A DNA stretch of 64,000 nucleotides from Bacteroidota bacterium (GCA_030706685.1 JAUZOA010000008.1:1-64000); one strand, 5' to 3'. Positions 27,442-34,737 are shown, counted from the first letter of the stretch. Made by a program: numbers and translations. Notes: generated by a model not told the origin, from the letters alone.

Positions 27442-28617
27442 ATGTCTGAAAAACTGCAGCAGGACCATTTTAAAGTGAGTCCGAAAAAACATGAAGGTTC
27501 AAAACCCTCTCCGCCGGATGGCAGAGAAGATTTGACCAGCGATCAGGCAGGTTCTGAAGGCGCTACCGATCAGTACCTGTTAGGAAGAGGGGCCCAGTTC
27601 AATACGAAGAACCGCTTCCTGAAAGATGAAAGGACAAAGGAACATATAGAAGGCATAGATGACTGGAGCGAAGAGAATGTTCCTACGCAATACCTGGAAC
27701 AGGAATCGAAAACCATCGTCAACAAAGTGGAGAGCCCCGATGTGGGCATGATGTACAGCATGAATCCTTATGCCGGCTGCGAACATGGTTGTATTTATTG
27801 TTATGCCCGCAATGTGCATGAGTACTGGGGTTATAGCGCCGGTCTTGATTTTGAAAGAAAGATCATCATCAAAAAAAACGCGCCGCAACTATTACGAAAA
27901 TTCCTGATGAATCCCAGGTGGCAATGCACGCCGATCATGCTGAGCGGGAATACCGATTGTTACCAGCCCGCTGAACAGACCTACCGGCTGACAAGAGGAT
28001 TGCTGGAAGTATGTCATGAATTCAACCAGCCGGTGGGAATACTTACCAAGAATTCCTGGATACTAAGGGATAAAGATGTCTTGCAGGATATGGCAAAGAA
28101 AAGACTGGTATCCGCGATGGTCTCCATTACTTCCTTTAACGAGGACTTGCGGAGGGTAATGGAACCAAGGACCACGACAGCCAAACAAAAACTAAAAGTG
28201 ATCCATGATCTCAGCAGCGCGGGTGTACGCATGGGTATCATGATGGGGCCGATGATACCGGGACTGAATGAACATGAGATGCAAAGGATCATGAAAGCGG
28301 CAAGGGATAACGGGGCCACCTTTACGGCGTATACATTCATCCGTTTGAATGGCGCGATCAAGTTTTTATTTCATGACTGGCTGTATAAAAATTTTCCCGA
28401 CAGGGCGGATAAGGTCTGGCACCTGATTGAACAAAGTCATGATGGTAAAGTAAATGATACACGATGGGGTGTGCGGATGAGAGGCGAAGGGAATATCGCG
28501 CAGATGGTGGCGCAGCAGTATAAAAAGTATGGCAAGCTGTATGGGATGAATGCAGAAGAATGGCATTTGGATACGAGTATTTTCAGGAGACCGGGGGAAC
28601 AGGGGAGGTTGTTTTGA
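27442..28617 (+). CDS. PA0069-type radical SAM protein
   Basis: A 391-residue radical SAM enzyme of the PA0069/Rv2578c group, whose reaction is not settled. The iron-sulfur motif is NPYAGCEHGCIYCYAR near residue 110 (C-x3-C-x2-C). Further core features are LSGNTDCYQPAE, VGILTKN and GPMIPGLNEHEM. I start at the ATG at 27442; a GTG three bases earlier is in frame. Monocistronic, preceded by a long hairpin. Confidence 0.9.
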   Translation: MSEKLQQDHFKVSPKKHEGSKPSPPDGREDLTSDQAGSEGATDQYLLGRGAQFNTKNRFLKDERTKEHIEGIDDWSEENVPTQYLEQESKTIVNKVESPDVGMMYSMNPYAGCEHGCIYCYARNVHEYWGYSAGLDFERKIIIKKNAPQLLRKFLMNPRWQCTPIMLSGNTDCYQPAEQTYRLTRGLLEVCHEFNQPVGILTKNSWILRDKDVLQDMAKKRLVSAMVSITSFNEDLRRVMEPRTTTAKQKLKVIHDLSSAGVRMGIMMGPMIPGLNEHEMQRIMKAARDNGATFTAYTFIRLNGAIKFLFHDWLYKNFPDRADKVWHLIEQSHDGKVNDTRWGVRMRGEGNIAQMVAQQYKKYGKLYGMNAEEWHLDTSIFRRPGEQGRLF

Positions 28618-28664
28618 TTGTTTAGGAAGATTTTTTTTATTTTTAGGTACTTATCCTGTTTTCT

Positions 28665-29752
28665 ATGCCAAGTAAAAGTTTGTTTAGCGAGCCTTTTGAT
28701 GATGGAACACTTTTCAAACTAAAAATTTTTAAGGATTACTTTAAAGAGTGGCTGCCTGTTTTTATATCTTCCACTAAACCAATATGGAAAACAGTTCAAA
28801 TCTTTGACCTTTTTGCAGGAATGGGGAAAGATTCTAATGGGATACTAGGAAGTCCTTTGATAATTCTCGAAGAATTAAATAAGTGGAAATTAACCATTCA
28901 AACAAATGGGATAAATGTAAAAGTTATTTTAAATGAATATGAGAAGAAATATTATGAAACTTTACAGAATATCTAAAAGTCGCTGTCGCTAAAAATGGGT
29001 ATGAGCTACAATTATATAACGATGAGTTTAAGACAATTTTCCATCAATATTTAAAATCTATGCAAGAAAGTGTGAACTTTCTTTTCTTAGATCAAAATGG
29101 CATAAAGCAAATAACTGAGGACGTTTTCAGATCAATAATTAACCTAAAAAAGACTGACTTTATTTTTTTTATTTCATCTTCGTTTATTAAGAGATTTGGT
29201 GATTCTCATAGTTTTCAAAAGTATCTAAAGATCACAAGACAAGATTTGAAAGGGAAGAGCAATTATCATATTCATCGTATTGTTTTTGAATACTACAAGA
29301 GTTTGGTGCCTGCTAGTGTTAATTATTATTTAGCACCTTTTACTATTAAAAAACCAGCTGGTATTTATGGTTTAATATTTGGCACTAACCATATTTATGG
29401 ACTTGAGAAATTTCTTACTGTTTGCTGGCGACACGATAAGTTGACTGGAGAAGCCAATTTTGACATTGATAATGAAAAAATTGATGTGAAAAAACCCTCT
29501 TTGTTTGAGCAATATAATATTCCTAAAAAGATTCAATTATTTGAGCTTAATCTAAGAGTTGGCATAATGAAGGGAGATTTGGCTTCGAATTTGGATGTAT
29601 ATACTTGGTCACTTGAAGAGGGGTTTCTGCCAAATCATGCAAATAGAGTACTTGCCGCAATGAAGGAAGACAGAAGCATTAATTTCGATTTTAAATTAAT
29701 TTCTGGTAAGGTACATAAAATTACAAGTCCTTCATTAATAACAAGAAAATAG
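28665..29752 (+). pseudogene. tcmP: Three-Cys-motif partner protein TcmP, split by a one-base frameshift
   Basis: The N-terminal part (28665-28976, FDLFAGMGKDSNGILGSPL near residue 47) ends early at TAA 28974. The continuation (VAKNGYELQLYNDEFKTIF ...) is open in another frame from about 28970 and runs to 29752. Adding one T in AATATC near 28970 restores a single ORF of about 363 codons, so this is a one-base deletion outside any homopolymer. TcmP proteins are named for always accompanying the three-Cys-motif (Gp37/Gp68-type) protein, which follows directly. The region is visibly richer in A+T than its neighbours, suggesting transfer. A sequencing error cannot be excluded. Confidence 0.8.
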
Positions 29753-29754
29753 TT

Positions 29755-30492
29755 ATGGCACAATCTAGCATTGAATGGACCGAAATGACCTGGAACCCCA
29801 CAACAGGCTGCGATAAAATTTCAGCGGGTTGTAAATATTGTTACGCAGAAGTAATGGCCCGCCGCTTACAAGCAATGGGAGTTGATAAATACAAAGATGG
29901 GTTTGATCTGAAAATGCATGAAGATGCTTTGCTAATTCCTTATGGCTGGAAATCACCCAAGATTGTTTTCGTAAACTCTATGAGTGATATGTTTCATAAG
30001 GATGTGCCGCTTTCATTCATTCAAAAGGTTTTTAAAACAATGAATGAAAATCCTCAACATACTTTCCAGGTATTGACTAAAAGATCGGATATTTTATTGA
30101 AATATCACAAAAGCCTGAATTGGACACATAATATCTGGATGGGAGTTTCTGTGGAAAATGAAAAAGTAAAGCACCGCATTGACGATTTGCGCAAAACTAA
30201 TGCAAGAACCAAATTTCTTTCTCTTGAACCTTTGATCGGGCCTTTGCCAAAAATTAATTTAAAGAAAATTGATTGGGTAATAGTCGGTGGTGAAAGCGGA
30301 CGGAAGCCACGACCGATGGATGTAGATTGGGTGCTGGATATCCAACAACAATGTGAAAAAGTCAAAGTAGCTTTCTTCTTCAAACAATGGGGTGGTACCA
30401 ATAAAAAGAAAACGGGCAGGATTCTCAATGGCAGGACCTACGATGCCATGCCCTTTGTCGCTGACCAATTGGAAAAAATGGAATTTGAGTAA
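29755..30492 (+). CDS. Phage Gp37/Gp68-type (DUF5131) three-Cys-motif protein
   Basis: A 245-residue protein with an N-terminal triple Cys motif TTGCDKISAGCKYCYAE (C-x6-C-x2-C, residues 20-30) that resembles a radical SAM cluster site. Then come VFVNSMSDMFHKDVP, FQVLTKRSD, MGVSVENEKVKHRI, LSLEPLIGPL and WVIVGGESGRKPRP, all typical of the family. It starts 2 bp after tcmP, so the pair is one unit. Such pairs occur on phages and in accessory regions; their role is unknown and a link to defence is only a suspicion. Confidence 0.88.
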   Translation: MAQSSIEWTEMTWNPTTGCDKISAGCKYCYAEVMARRLQAMGVDKYKDGFDLKMHEDALLIPYGWKSPKIVFVNSMSDMFHKDVPLSFIQKVFKTMNENPQHTFQVLTKRSDILLKYHKSLNWTHNIWMGVSVENEKVKHRIDDLRKTNARTKFLSLEPLIGPLPKINLKKIDWVIVGGESGRKPRPMDVDWVLDIQQQCEKVKVAFFFKQWGGTNKKKTGRILNGRTYDAMPFVADQLEKMEFE

Positions 30493-30904
30493 ATCATTTC
30501 GCATAGATCAAATGTCCTTTGACGGAACCTTGTCTGATGTATTTCCCCGGAATGTATCACATACCTCTCATATCCTTACCATACCTGTCTTATCCCCGGG
30601 GTATATAGGAAGATGACCTTAAGCATATCTTGAGTATACCTGGAGCGTATCCCCTATAATTCCCCTATAACCTCCCTATAACTTTTACAGTTTTTCTCGT
30701 CTTGTAGTAAAGTATGGCTGCCAATTTATTTAAAGTATATACCAGGATATTTCATAAGGGTAAGCAAAATTATTTGGCTCATCAATCATTTTTTTAACGC
30801 CAACAAATGTTTTTTACCCTTTGAAACCGGCTCCCCATCAGCTTATATTTAATACCGATAGGAGCATAAAAATTTAAATAATTTAAACCTTAAACCATCT
30901 ATTT
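30493..30904. other. Gene-free spacer with an 11-bp-period array
   Basis: About 410 bp with no gene. At 30555-30690 short TAT/ATAC words recur on an 11-bp grid: cores at 30570, 30581, 30592 and 30603, again at 30625 and 30636, and CTATAA at 30654, 30665 and 30676. Phase slips separate these blocks. It resembles the arrays at 8458 and 24349 in period but not in unit sequence. The promoter of the next gene should lie in the A/T-rich end. Confidence 0.65.
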
Positions 30905-31750
30905 ATGGAAGAAGATTTTTCTCCTTTAAATGAAAAGGAGCAGCTGCAAACCGAAAATGATTTCATCAAAATGAAGTTAATGCTCGAAAAAGGCGCTGAA
31001 TTTGGCAGCGCCGGCAGTGAAGAACTGAGCCCCGAACTGGAAAACATTTTTCTTAAAAATGTAATGGCCTTCGAGGAGCAGTTTGAACAACATAAAACAA
31101 TTAAAGTATTTGATAAAATCGGACGGCCAGGTCATTTCAAACCTGTCAATGAGATCCCGGATAACGATATGGGCAAAGCCTGGGATGAGTTACGCGACTA
31201 CCTGAATAAATACGGATTAGACCTGGGTGTATGCAGCCCCTATATTTCCACGAGAGAATTATACAGGTTCACCATCGAGGAATTGTTCGATCATGAAACG
31301 GATGATATGCTTTTGCCAGGCTGGACAACCAATTTCATATACGATGAATTTCACCCGGACCCGGTATATGAATCAGAGAAAGCAGTAAAGGAAGATTTAT
31401 TCCCTGCTTTATTCAAGACTGCGCCTGTCGATGAATATTTTTATTGCCTGCATGATCAAAATATCCTGCTTAATGGAAAATGCTACCGGGAACGGAAAGA
31501 TATTAATGCCGCGTTTAACCGTTTCAAGTCGCTCTTTTCCGAAATGGATTTGCAAAAAGTAATTATTGACCGCTGCGATGTAAAAAGCGACTCAAAAACA
31601 GTTGTTTCAGGTAATTACAAGGTTATTGCCACCTCCATAACTGATAAAAAGGAAGAATCTTTCGAAGGGAAATTTACTATCGAATTAAGGCCTGATGATC
31701 TTGGATACTGGAGTATCAAGAACATGGAAATAGAGGCGGTAAACTTTTAG
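30905..31750 (+). CDS. Hypothetical protein, acidic
   Basis: A 281-residue protein I do not recognise. It is acidic, with no signal peptide or membrane segment. Residues 1-75 look helical and charged; a middle part holds GKAWDELRDYLNKYGLDLGV and a Tyr/Phe/His-rich stretch (NFIYDEFHPDPVYE). The last 100 residues (from about RKDINAAFNRFKSLF) alternate in a way that could be an NTF2/SnoaL-like fold. It precedes the leader of the tRNA island on the same strand, with a promoter between them. Confidence 0.65.
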   Translation: MEEDFSPLNEKEQLQTENDFIKMKLMLEKGAEFGSAGSEELSPELENIFLKNVMAFEEQFEQHKTIKVFDKIGRPGHFKPVNEIPDNDMGKAWDELRDYLNKYGLDLGVCSPYISTRELYRFTIEELFDHETDDMLLPGWTTNFIYDEFHPDPVYESEKAVKEDLFPALFKTAPVDEYFYCLHDQNILLNGKCYRERKDINAAFNRFKSLFSEMDLQKVIIDRCDVKSDSKTVVSGNYKVIATSITDKKEESFEGKFTIELRPDDLGYWSIKNMEIEAVNF

Positions 31751-31794
31751 GTAATAGAGATCAAAAAAATATTTTTAAAATTTCTCTCTAAAAA

Positions 31795-31827
31795 TTTGGC
31801 AGCATCGGAAAATTATTTTCATCTTTG
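31795..31827 (+). promoter_or_regulatory. Bacteroidota-type promoter heading the tRNA island
   Basis: TTTG at 31795-31798 and CATCTTTG at 31820-31827 match the -33 TTTG and -7 TAnnTTTG boxes with a 21-bp gap; only the T of TA is changed. Transcription would begin near 31834, a dozen bases before the ATG of a 30-residue ORF. Confidence 0.6.
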
Positions 31828-31845
31828 CAGCCGCAAAACAAAAAC

Positions 31846-31938
31846 ATGCTGAACACACGATTACATATTGAATCAACAGACCAGTTTTCACTTAAAAGTG
31901 ATTATACAGGTTGTGGGGCATGTGTGACTGCTGAATAA
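31846..31938 (+). CDS. Candidate 30-residue leader peptide
   Basis: An ORF of 30 codons immediately after the promoter and ahead of a strong terminator, so it is the only thing this short transcript could encode. The C-terminus reads TGCGACVTAE, giving a Cys-Gly-Ala-Cys pair. No ribosome-binding site is visible, which is normal in this phylum. It could be a leader peptide controlling read-through into the island, a small toxin or peptide precursor, or a by-product of a small RNA. Confidence 0.4.
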   Translation: MLNTRLHIESTDQFSLKSDYTGCGACVTAE

Positions 31939-31968
31939 GTTAAATTAACAAATTCGATGAAATACAGG

Positions 31969-31995
31969 CCCCGCAAGAGATAGCGGGGTTTTTTA
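31969..31995 (+). terminator. Rho-independent terminator
   Basis: CCCCGC (31969-31974) and GCGGGG (31983-31988) form a 6-bp GC stem with an 8-base loop followed by TTTTTT. It closes a transcript of about 160 bases starting at the promoter near 31795. Confidence 0.85.
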
Positions 31996-32120
31996 TTGCC
32001 TCCCTAAACCCTCCGGAGGAGGAGCTCAGGAAGAGACTGAAATATTGAAAAATAAAAATAAGGTGAAACAATTTGTGTAAATAAAAGGGAATTGAATCTT
32101 TATCATCAAAGAAAATAAAA

Positions 32121-32297
32121 ATGCTGAAACAGATGAAACATAAACGATTTAGAACTGTGTTAGCTGACCGGCTGATGCAGCGTGACCGGCTATCATTACC
32201 AGGATATTATTGGTATGCACAGACGAAAACATGTAGTGAGCTTCCGGGTAATAGGCAAAGCAGTGATCATAAACGACCGTGGTATATCCATACGTAG
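32121..32297 (+). CDS. Candidate 58-residue basic protein
   Basis: MLKQMKHKRFRTVLADRLMQ opens a highly basic ORF of 58 codons ending at TAG 32295. No family is recognised. It lies between the first terminator and a second one at 32323-32354, so it forms its own short unit. It is spurious if the region is a structured RNA; the segment has direct GACCGGCT repeats at 32167 and 32184 and a hairpin around ACCAGGATATTATTGGTAT. Confidence 0.35.
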   Translation: MLKQMKHKRFRTVLADRLMQRDRLSLPGYYWYAQTKTCSELPGNRQSSDHKRPWYIHT

Positions 32298-32322
32298 GCA
32301 ATAATATGCGTTTACGAACAGG

Positions 32323-32357
32323 AACCCGGTCGCAAAGAACGACCGGGTTTTTTTATT
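32323..32357 (+). terminator. Strong Rho-independent terminator
   Basis: AACCCGGTCG pairs perfectly with CGACCGGGTT over 10 bp around CAAAGAA, followed by six or more further Ts. It ends the unit with the 58-codon ORF. Confidence 0.9.
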
Positions 32358-32476
32358 ATGAAAACAAGCGGGAATTAGTTAAGAATATTGGAATGGGTAC
32401 ACATGATTGCAACAATGTTAACCCCGGTGGTGCCAATGGGCGAAAGACCATCCGGGATAGGGAAAAGGAGGTAACT

Positions 32477-32617
32477 ATGAAACTTTTACTGGCAACATTC
32501 GCTGTTCGTGTCGTCATTGAAATGACCAGCAATAAAAGAAGAGAAAAAATAAAGACCGGGGGAATGAAAAAAATAAAAAAGCTCTTCACCCGGCAGAGTT
32601 TTCTATGCGATAAATAA
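32477..32617 (+). CDS. Candidate 46-residue basic protein with strong Shine-Dalgarno
   Basis: AAGGAGG lies 5 bp upstream of the ATG, unusually strong for this genome and the reason to call this start. The product, MKLLLATFAVRVVIEMTSNK onward, has a hydrophobic N-terminus and a Lys/Arg-rich rest with KKIKKLFTRQSF. No family known. A possible RNA hairpin just upstream (CCGGTGGT with ACCATCCGG, 32424-32455) could control it. Confidence 0.45.
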   Translation: MKLLLATFAVRVVIEMTSNKRREKIKTGGMKKIKKLFTRQSFLCDK

Positions 32618-32626
32618 AGGTAGTAG

Positions 32627-32797
32627 ATGCAGAAGGAGGAAATAAGCATTCCCCGTGAGATGCAACGGGGACGCTTTTCGAAAGCGTTCTTTGATAAATA
32701 TAGCAGCATTCCAATTGGCTGGATACTCCGCCCGGAACGGAGAGGGCGTCCCGATACTAATCAGAACCTGCTAAATCCGGCAGACAGCCGTAAATAG
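32627..32797 (+). CDS. Candidate 56-residue protein or structured RNA
   Basis: The ORF MQKEEISIPREMQRGRFSKA onward ends at TAG 32795, nine bases after the previous ORF. The same DNA has several hairpins: CCCCGT/ACGGGG (32651-32670), ACGCTTT/AAAGCGT (32671-32687), and CTCCG-CCCGGAA-CGGAG (32727-32743), which looks like a tRNA anticodon arm with loop bases CGG and a D-arm-like TCCA/TGGA before it. It may therefore be a degenerate tRNA-like RNA instead of a gene. Confidence 0.3.
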   Translation: MQKEEISIPREMQRGRFSKAFFDKYSSIPIGWILRPERRGRPDTNQNLLNPADSRK

Positions 32798-32841
32798 CTT
32801 AGCCTGTTTGTCTAATCGCTAATCCGGATATTTATCGGAAT

Positions 32842-32917
32842 GCGGTTCGTTGGTGTAACGGCTAACATTACAGATTGTCGATCTGTCGCCACGGGTTCGA
32901 CTCCCGTACGAACCGCT
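32842..32917 (+). tRNA. tRNA-Asp (GTC)
   Basis: A complete cloverleaf: acceptor GCGGTTC/GAACCGC, anticodon stem ACAGA/TCTGT with loop TTGTCGA (anticodon 32877-32879), T arm ACGGG-TTCGACT-CCCGT. No CCA encoded. This is the most regular member at the start of the array. Confidence 0.8.
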
Positions 32918-32926
32918 ATTGAAACC

Positions 32927-32997
32927 GACCTGTAGCCCAACGGAAGAGGCAATAGTTTCAGGAACTATGAAGTGTGAGTTCGAATCTCACCAGGTCA
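32927..32997 (+). tRNA. tRNA-like, anticodon CAG (Leu by code, class I shape)
   Basis: Acceptor GACCTG/CAGGTC (6 bp), anticodon stem ATAGT/ACTAT with loop TTCAGGA, T arm GTGAG-TTCGAAT-CTCAC. The anticodon reads Leu, yet the variable region is only about 5 bases, whereas bacterial tRNA-Leu has a long variable arm. It is either a different identity or a non-canonical tRNA. Confidence 0.6.
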
Positions 32998-33003
32998 ACT
33001 GAA

Positions 33004-33075
33004 TACCGGGTGGTGTAATTGGCAACACGCCAGAATTTGACTCTGGTATTCTCAGTTCGGATCTGAGCCCGGTGA
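33004..33075 (+). tRNA. tRNA-Gln (TTG)
   Basis: Acceptor TACCGGG/CCCGGTG, anticodon stem CCAGA/TCTGG with loop ATTTGAC, T arm CTCAG-TTCGGAT-CTGAG. No CCA. A fragment of its 5' end reappears at 36424. Confidence 0.72.
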
Positions 33076-33101
33076 CAAGATGGTGATTGTCGTTTATAAA
33101 G

Positions 33102-33177
33102 TGGCTTATAGTTCAACGGATGAGAACACTTCACTACGAATGAAGAGACACAAGTTCGAATCTTGTTAGGCCAGCCA
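33102..33177 (+). tRNA. tRNA-Arg (ACG)
   Basis: Acceptor TGGCTTA/TAGGCCA with one G-U pair, anticodon stem CTTCA/TGAAG with loop CTACGAA, T arm ACAAG-TTCGAAT-CTTGT, and CCA encoded after the discriminator G. Regular. Confidence 0.82.
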
Positions 33178-33180
33178 AAA

Positions 33181-33251
33181 GGATGAATAGCTTAACGGGA
33201 AAGCGGCCCCTTCTAAGGAGCAGGTTGAAAGTCCGGCTCTTTCTTCATCCG
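33181..33251 (+). tRNA. tRNA-Arg-like (TCT), degenerate
   Basis: The acceptor GGATGAA/TTCATCC is perfect and the D stem GCTT/AAGC is good. The anticodon loop CTTCTAA is textbook for Arg(TCT), but its stem GGCCC/GGAGC has two mismatches, and the T loop reads TCCGGCT instead of TTCRANY. It may be decayed or recoded. Confidence 0.55.
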
Positions 33252-33269
33252 CTGAAAAGGAGATTAACC

Positions 33270-33360
33270 TATGGCGTAGTGGAAGAGGTAATAGCTAAAA
33301 AGCTATCGCAGTATGCTGATGCTGTAAAGGTTGATAGTTCGAACCTGGTAGTCGCGATAA
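33270..33360 (+). tRNA. tRNA-Leu-like (TAA), degenerate
   Basis: Acceptor TATGGCG/CGCGATA has one mismatch. The anticodon stem ATAGC/GCTAT encloses TAAAAA, there is a long variable arm after 33306 as expected for Leu, and a T-loop TTCGAAC is present, but three extra bases (AGT) separate the T arm from the acceptor strand. Confidence 0.45.
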
Positions 33361-33364
33361 TATT

Positions 33365-33443
33365 GGTTCGTAGCTTAATGGACAAAGTACCCGGCTTTTA
33401 ACCGTGGGATTGAGAGTTCTCCCGCCTTATGCGGGACGGGCCA
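33365..33443 (+). tRNA. tRNA-Lys-like (TTT) with T arm replaced by a dispersed palindrome
   Basis: Acceptor GGTTCGT/ACGGGCC (two G-U pairs) and loop CTTTTAA on stem CCCGG/CCGTG indicate Lys. After GAGAGTTC the 3' half of the T arm is replaced by TCCCGCCTTATGCGGGA (33420-33436), a member of the dispersed family also at 33689. The replacement forms its own 5-bp hairpin directly against the acceptor strand. Confidence 0.5.
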
Positions 33444-33496
33444 ACAAAGAATAAATGTAAAACGGGAAATGCTGAATGTAAAATGTAAAACAAACT

Positions 33497-33567
33497 GGAA
33501 ACATAGTTCAATGGCAGAACGGTCGCTTGTTAAGCGGCGAATGAATGTTCGAATCATTCTGTTTTCG
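33497..33567 (+). tRNA. tRNA-Asn (GTT)
   Basis: Acceptor GGAAACA/TGTTTTC, anticodon stem GTCGC/GCGGC with loop TTGTTAA, T arm GAATG-TTCGAAT-CATTC. No CCA. A repeated AAATGTAAAAC spacer (33454-33492) precedes it. Confidence 0.8.
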
Positions 33568-33570
33568 CTA

Positions 33571-33664
33571 GTGTGAGTGAGATGAAGATGCCCGATAGCT
33601 ATCGGGGGAGGCGGTGTAACACCGTTGCTCTCAGGCTGAATAAGTTCGAATCCTATCACGCACA
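33571..33664 (+). tRNA. tRNA-like with an inserted palindrome, isotype unclear
   Basis: Acceptor GTGTGAG/CACGCAC has one mismatch and a T loop TTCGAAT follows. The palindrome CCCGATAGCTATCGGG (33591-33606) lies where the D arm should be. The anticodon region CGGTGTAACACCG closes on itself; GTA (Tyr) or TAA (Leu) are both readable, and the long variable part would fit either. Confidence 0.4.
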
Positions 33665-33667
33665 TAC

Positions 33668-33758
33668 GAAGGGAGCCCGGTTGGTCGTCCCGCCAGAGGC
33701 GGGATGAAAACAGTAACCCGGTGAAAAGCGGAGCAGGGGTTCAATTCCCTTCCTTTCC
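33668..33758 (+). tRNA. tRNA-like with palindrome in the D arm, probably Phe (GAA)
   Basis: Acceptor GAAGGGA/TCCTTTC is fully paired with one G-U. The D-loop-like GGTTGGTCG is followed by TCCCGCCAGAGGCGGGA (33689-33705), then a loop GTGAAAAG with anticodon GAA on a weak stem (CCG/CGG), then T loop TTCAATT. Confidence 0.4.
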
Positions 33759-33798
33759 GCAGATGATAGACGTATCGTATTGGGAACATAAAATATTG

Positions 33799-33886
33799 GG
33801 AGAGTTGACTGAGAGGTAAAGCACTGGCTTGCTAAGTCAGGGTTGGATTAACACACGGCTAAGTTCGATTCTTACACTCTCCGCCA
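33799..33886 (+). tRNA. tRNA-Ser (GCT)
   Basis: Acceptor GGAGAGT/ACTCTCC, anticodon stem CTGGC/GTCAG with loop TTGCTAA, a long variable arm, T loop TTCGATT, discriminator G and encoded CCA. Regular class II tRNA. Confidence 0.85.
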
Positions 33887-33953
33887 TTGTTTGCAGGTGA
33901 GTGAATTCGATAATGATGAAACAGCAATCGGTCAATATTCATCGCCAACAAAG

Positions 33954-34042
33954 GGTGCCCTGGCAGAGATGGTTCTATTTGTATCAGCCGTAAGAACTGG
34001 TTATCGTGGTTCGTCCCGATTGCTATCGGGACCCGGGCACCA
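33954..34042 (+). tRNA. tRNA-like with T arm replaced by a palindrome, isotype unclear
   Basis: Acceptor GGTGCCC/GGGCACC is a perfect 7 bp. An anticodon-like stem ATCAG/CTGGT encloses a 9-base loop with GTA in it. After GTGGTTC the T arm is replaced by GTCCCGATTGCTATCGGGAC (34013-34032), the same arrangement as in the Lys-like member. Confidence 0.4.
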
Positions 34043-34070
34043 CTGGTAAACGGAAGCAAAGAAATGTAAA

Positions 34071-34583
34071 ATGATGAATTTTAAAAACAAAACAATGGAA
34101 CAGGAACAACAATGGAGAAAATTGTCCGGGGAAAGGATCAGGATTCCTATTACAGATGAAGTAAGTAAAGTATTGACACGTGAAAGGGAAATGGGCCATG
34201 AGCTGAAAGCATGTATTGGAACCGATAGCCAGGTAAAAGGAAAGATTATTGAGTTTGCCACCGTTATTGTATTCGTGCGGAAAGGAAAGGGCGGATTCAT
34301 GTATATACATAACGAAATAACCCGGCTAAGGATGAGTATCAGGCAACGGATGCTGGCGGAAGTGAGCAGGAGCATTGAAGTAGCTTATGCATTGTGTAAT
34401 ACCTTTTCCCGTTACAGTGTGGATATGGAAGTGCATGCTGATATTAATACTAACCCGAGTTTCAAAAGCAATGACGCACTGAAAGAAGCCATGGGCTATA
34501 TCATGGGTATGGGGTTTGCTTTTAAAGCCAAGCCGGAAGCGTTCGCCAGTTCGAGTTGCGCGAATAAAGTGGTGAACCCCTGA
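34071..34583 (+). CDS. YkuK-type (DUF458) RNase H-fold protein
   Basis: A protein of about 162-170 residues of the YkuK/DUF458 family, predicted RNase H-like. Core features: KACIGTDSQVKGKIIEFATV near residue 44 with the Asp of TDS, then IHNEITRLRMSIRQRMLAEV and YSVDMEVHADINTNPSFKSN with a second acidic cluster. The start is ATG 34071 or the internal ATG at 34095. The C-terminus (VVNP) runs into a dispersed palindrome. It lies between the tRNA-like array and the AAA ATPase on the same strand, so a role on RNA/DNA hybrids or tRNA is plausible. Confidence 0.8.
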   Translation: MMNFKNKTMEQEQQWRKLSGERIRIPITDEVSKVLTREREMGHELKACIGTDSQVKGKIIEFATVIVFVRKGKGGFMYIHNEITRLRMSIRQRMLAEVSRSIEVAYALCNTFSRYSVDMEVHADINTNPSFKSNDALKEAMGYIMGMGFAFKAKPEAFASSSCANKVVNP

Positions 34584-34603
34584 ATCCCTTAGAGGGGATC
34601 CTG
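34573..34603. repeat. Palindromic repeat at the YkuK-type gene end
   Basis: AACCCCTGAATCCCTTAGAG followed by GGGATCC is a diverged member of the CCCCTAAAGGGG family also found at 2946, 3398 and 37624. It contributes the stop codon of the gene. Confidence 0.55.
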
Positions 34604-34737
34604 GAAGAACCGACGGGATTGAAACAGTCTGAATATAATAACTATAAAACTTAAACTTATGCTGACTCGTGTAATGAAATAGTAAAAGCAAATTTTATAT
34701 TGAAGGAATAAGATTTTACTATTTAAAAACAAATAAA

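Noticed and set aside
32279-32617. A 112-codon plus-strand ORF across the terminator at 32323
   Set aside because: It would be read through a strong terminator; the internal ATG at 32477 with AAGGAGG is a better start.
33183-33401. A 72-codon plus-strand ORF and similar ORFs within the tRNA array (33375-34375, 35863-36099)
   Set aside because: They run across recognisable tRNA arms and palindromes; the tRNA pairing explains the sequence better.
34604-34625. A GGGATTGAAAC sequence like the end of a CRISPR repeat
   Set aside because: It occurs only once here, with no second copy at spacer distance and no cas genes.
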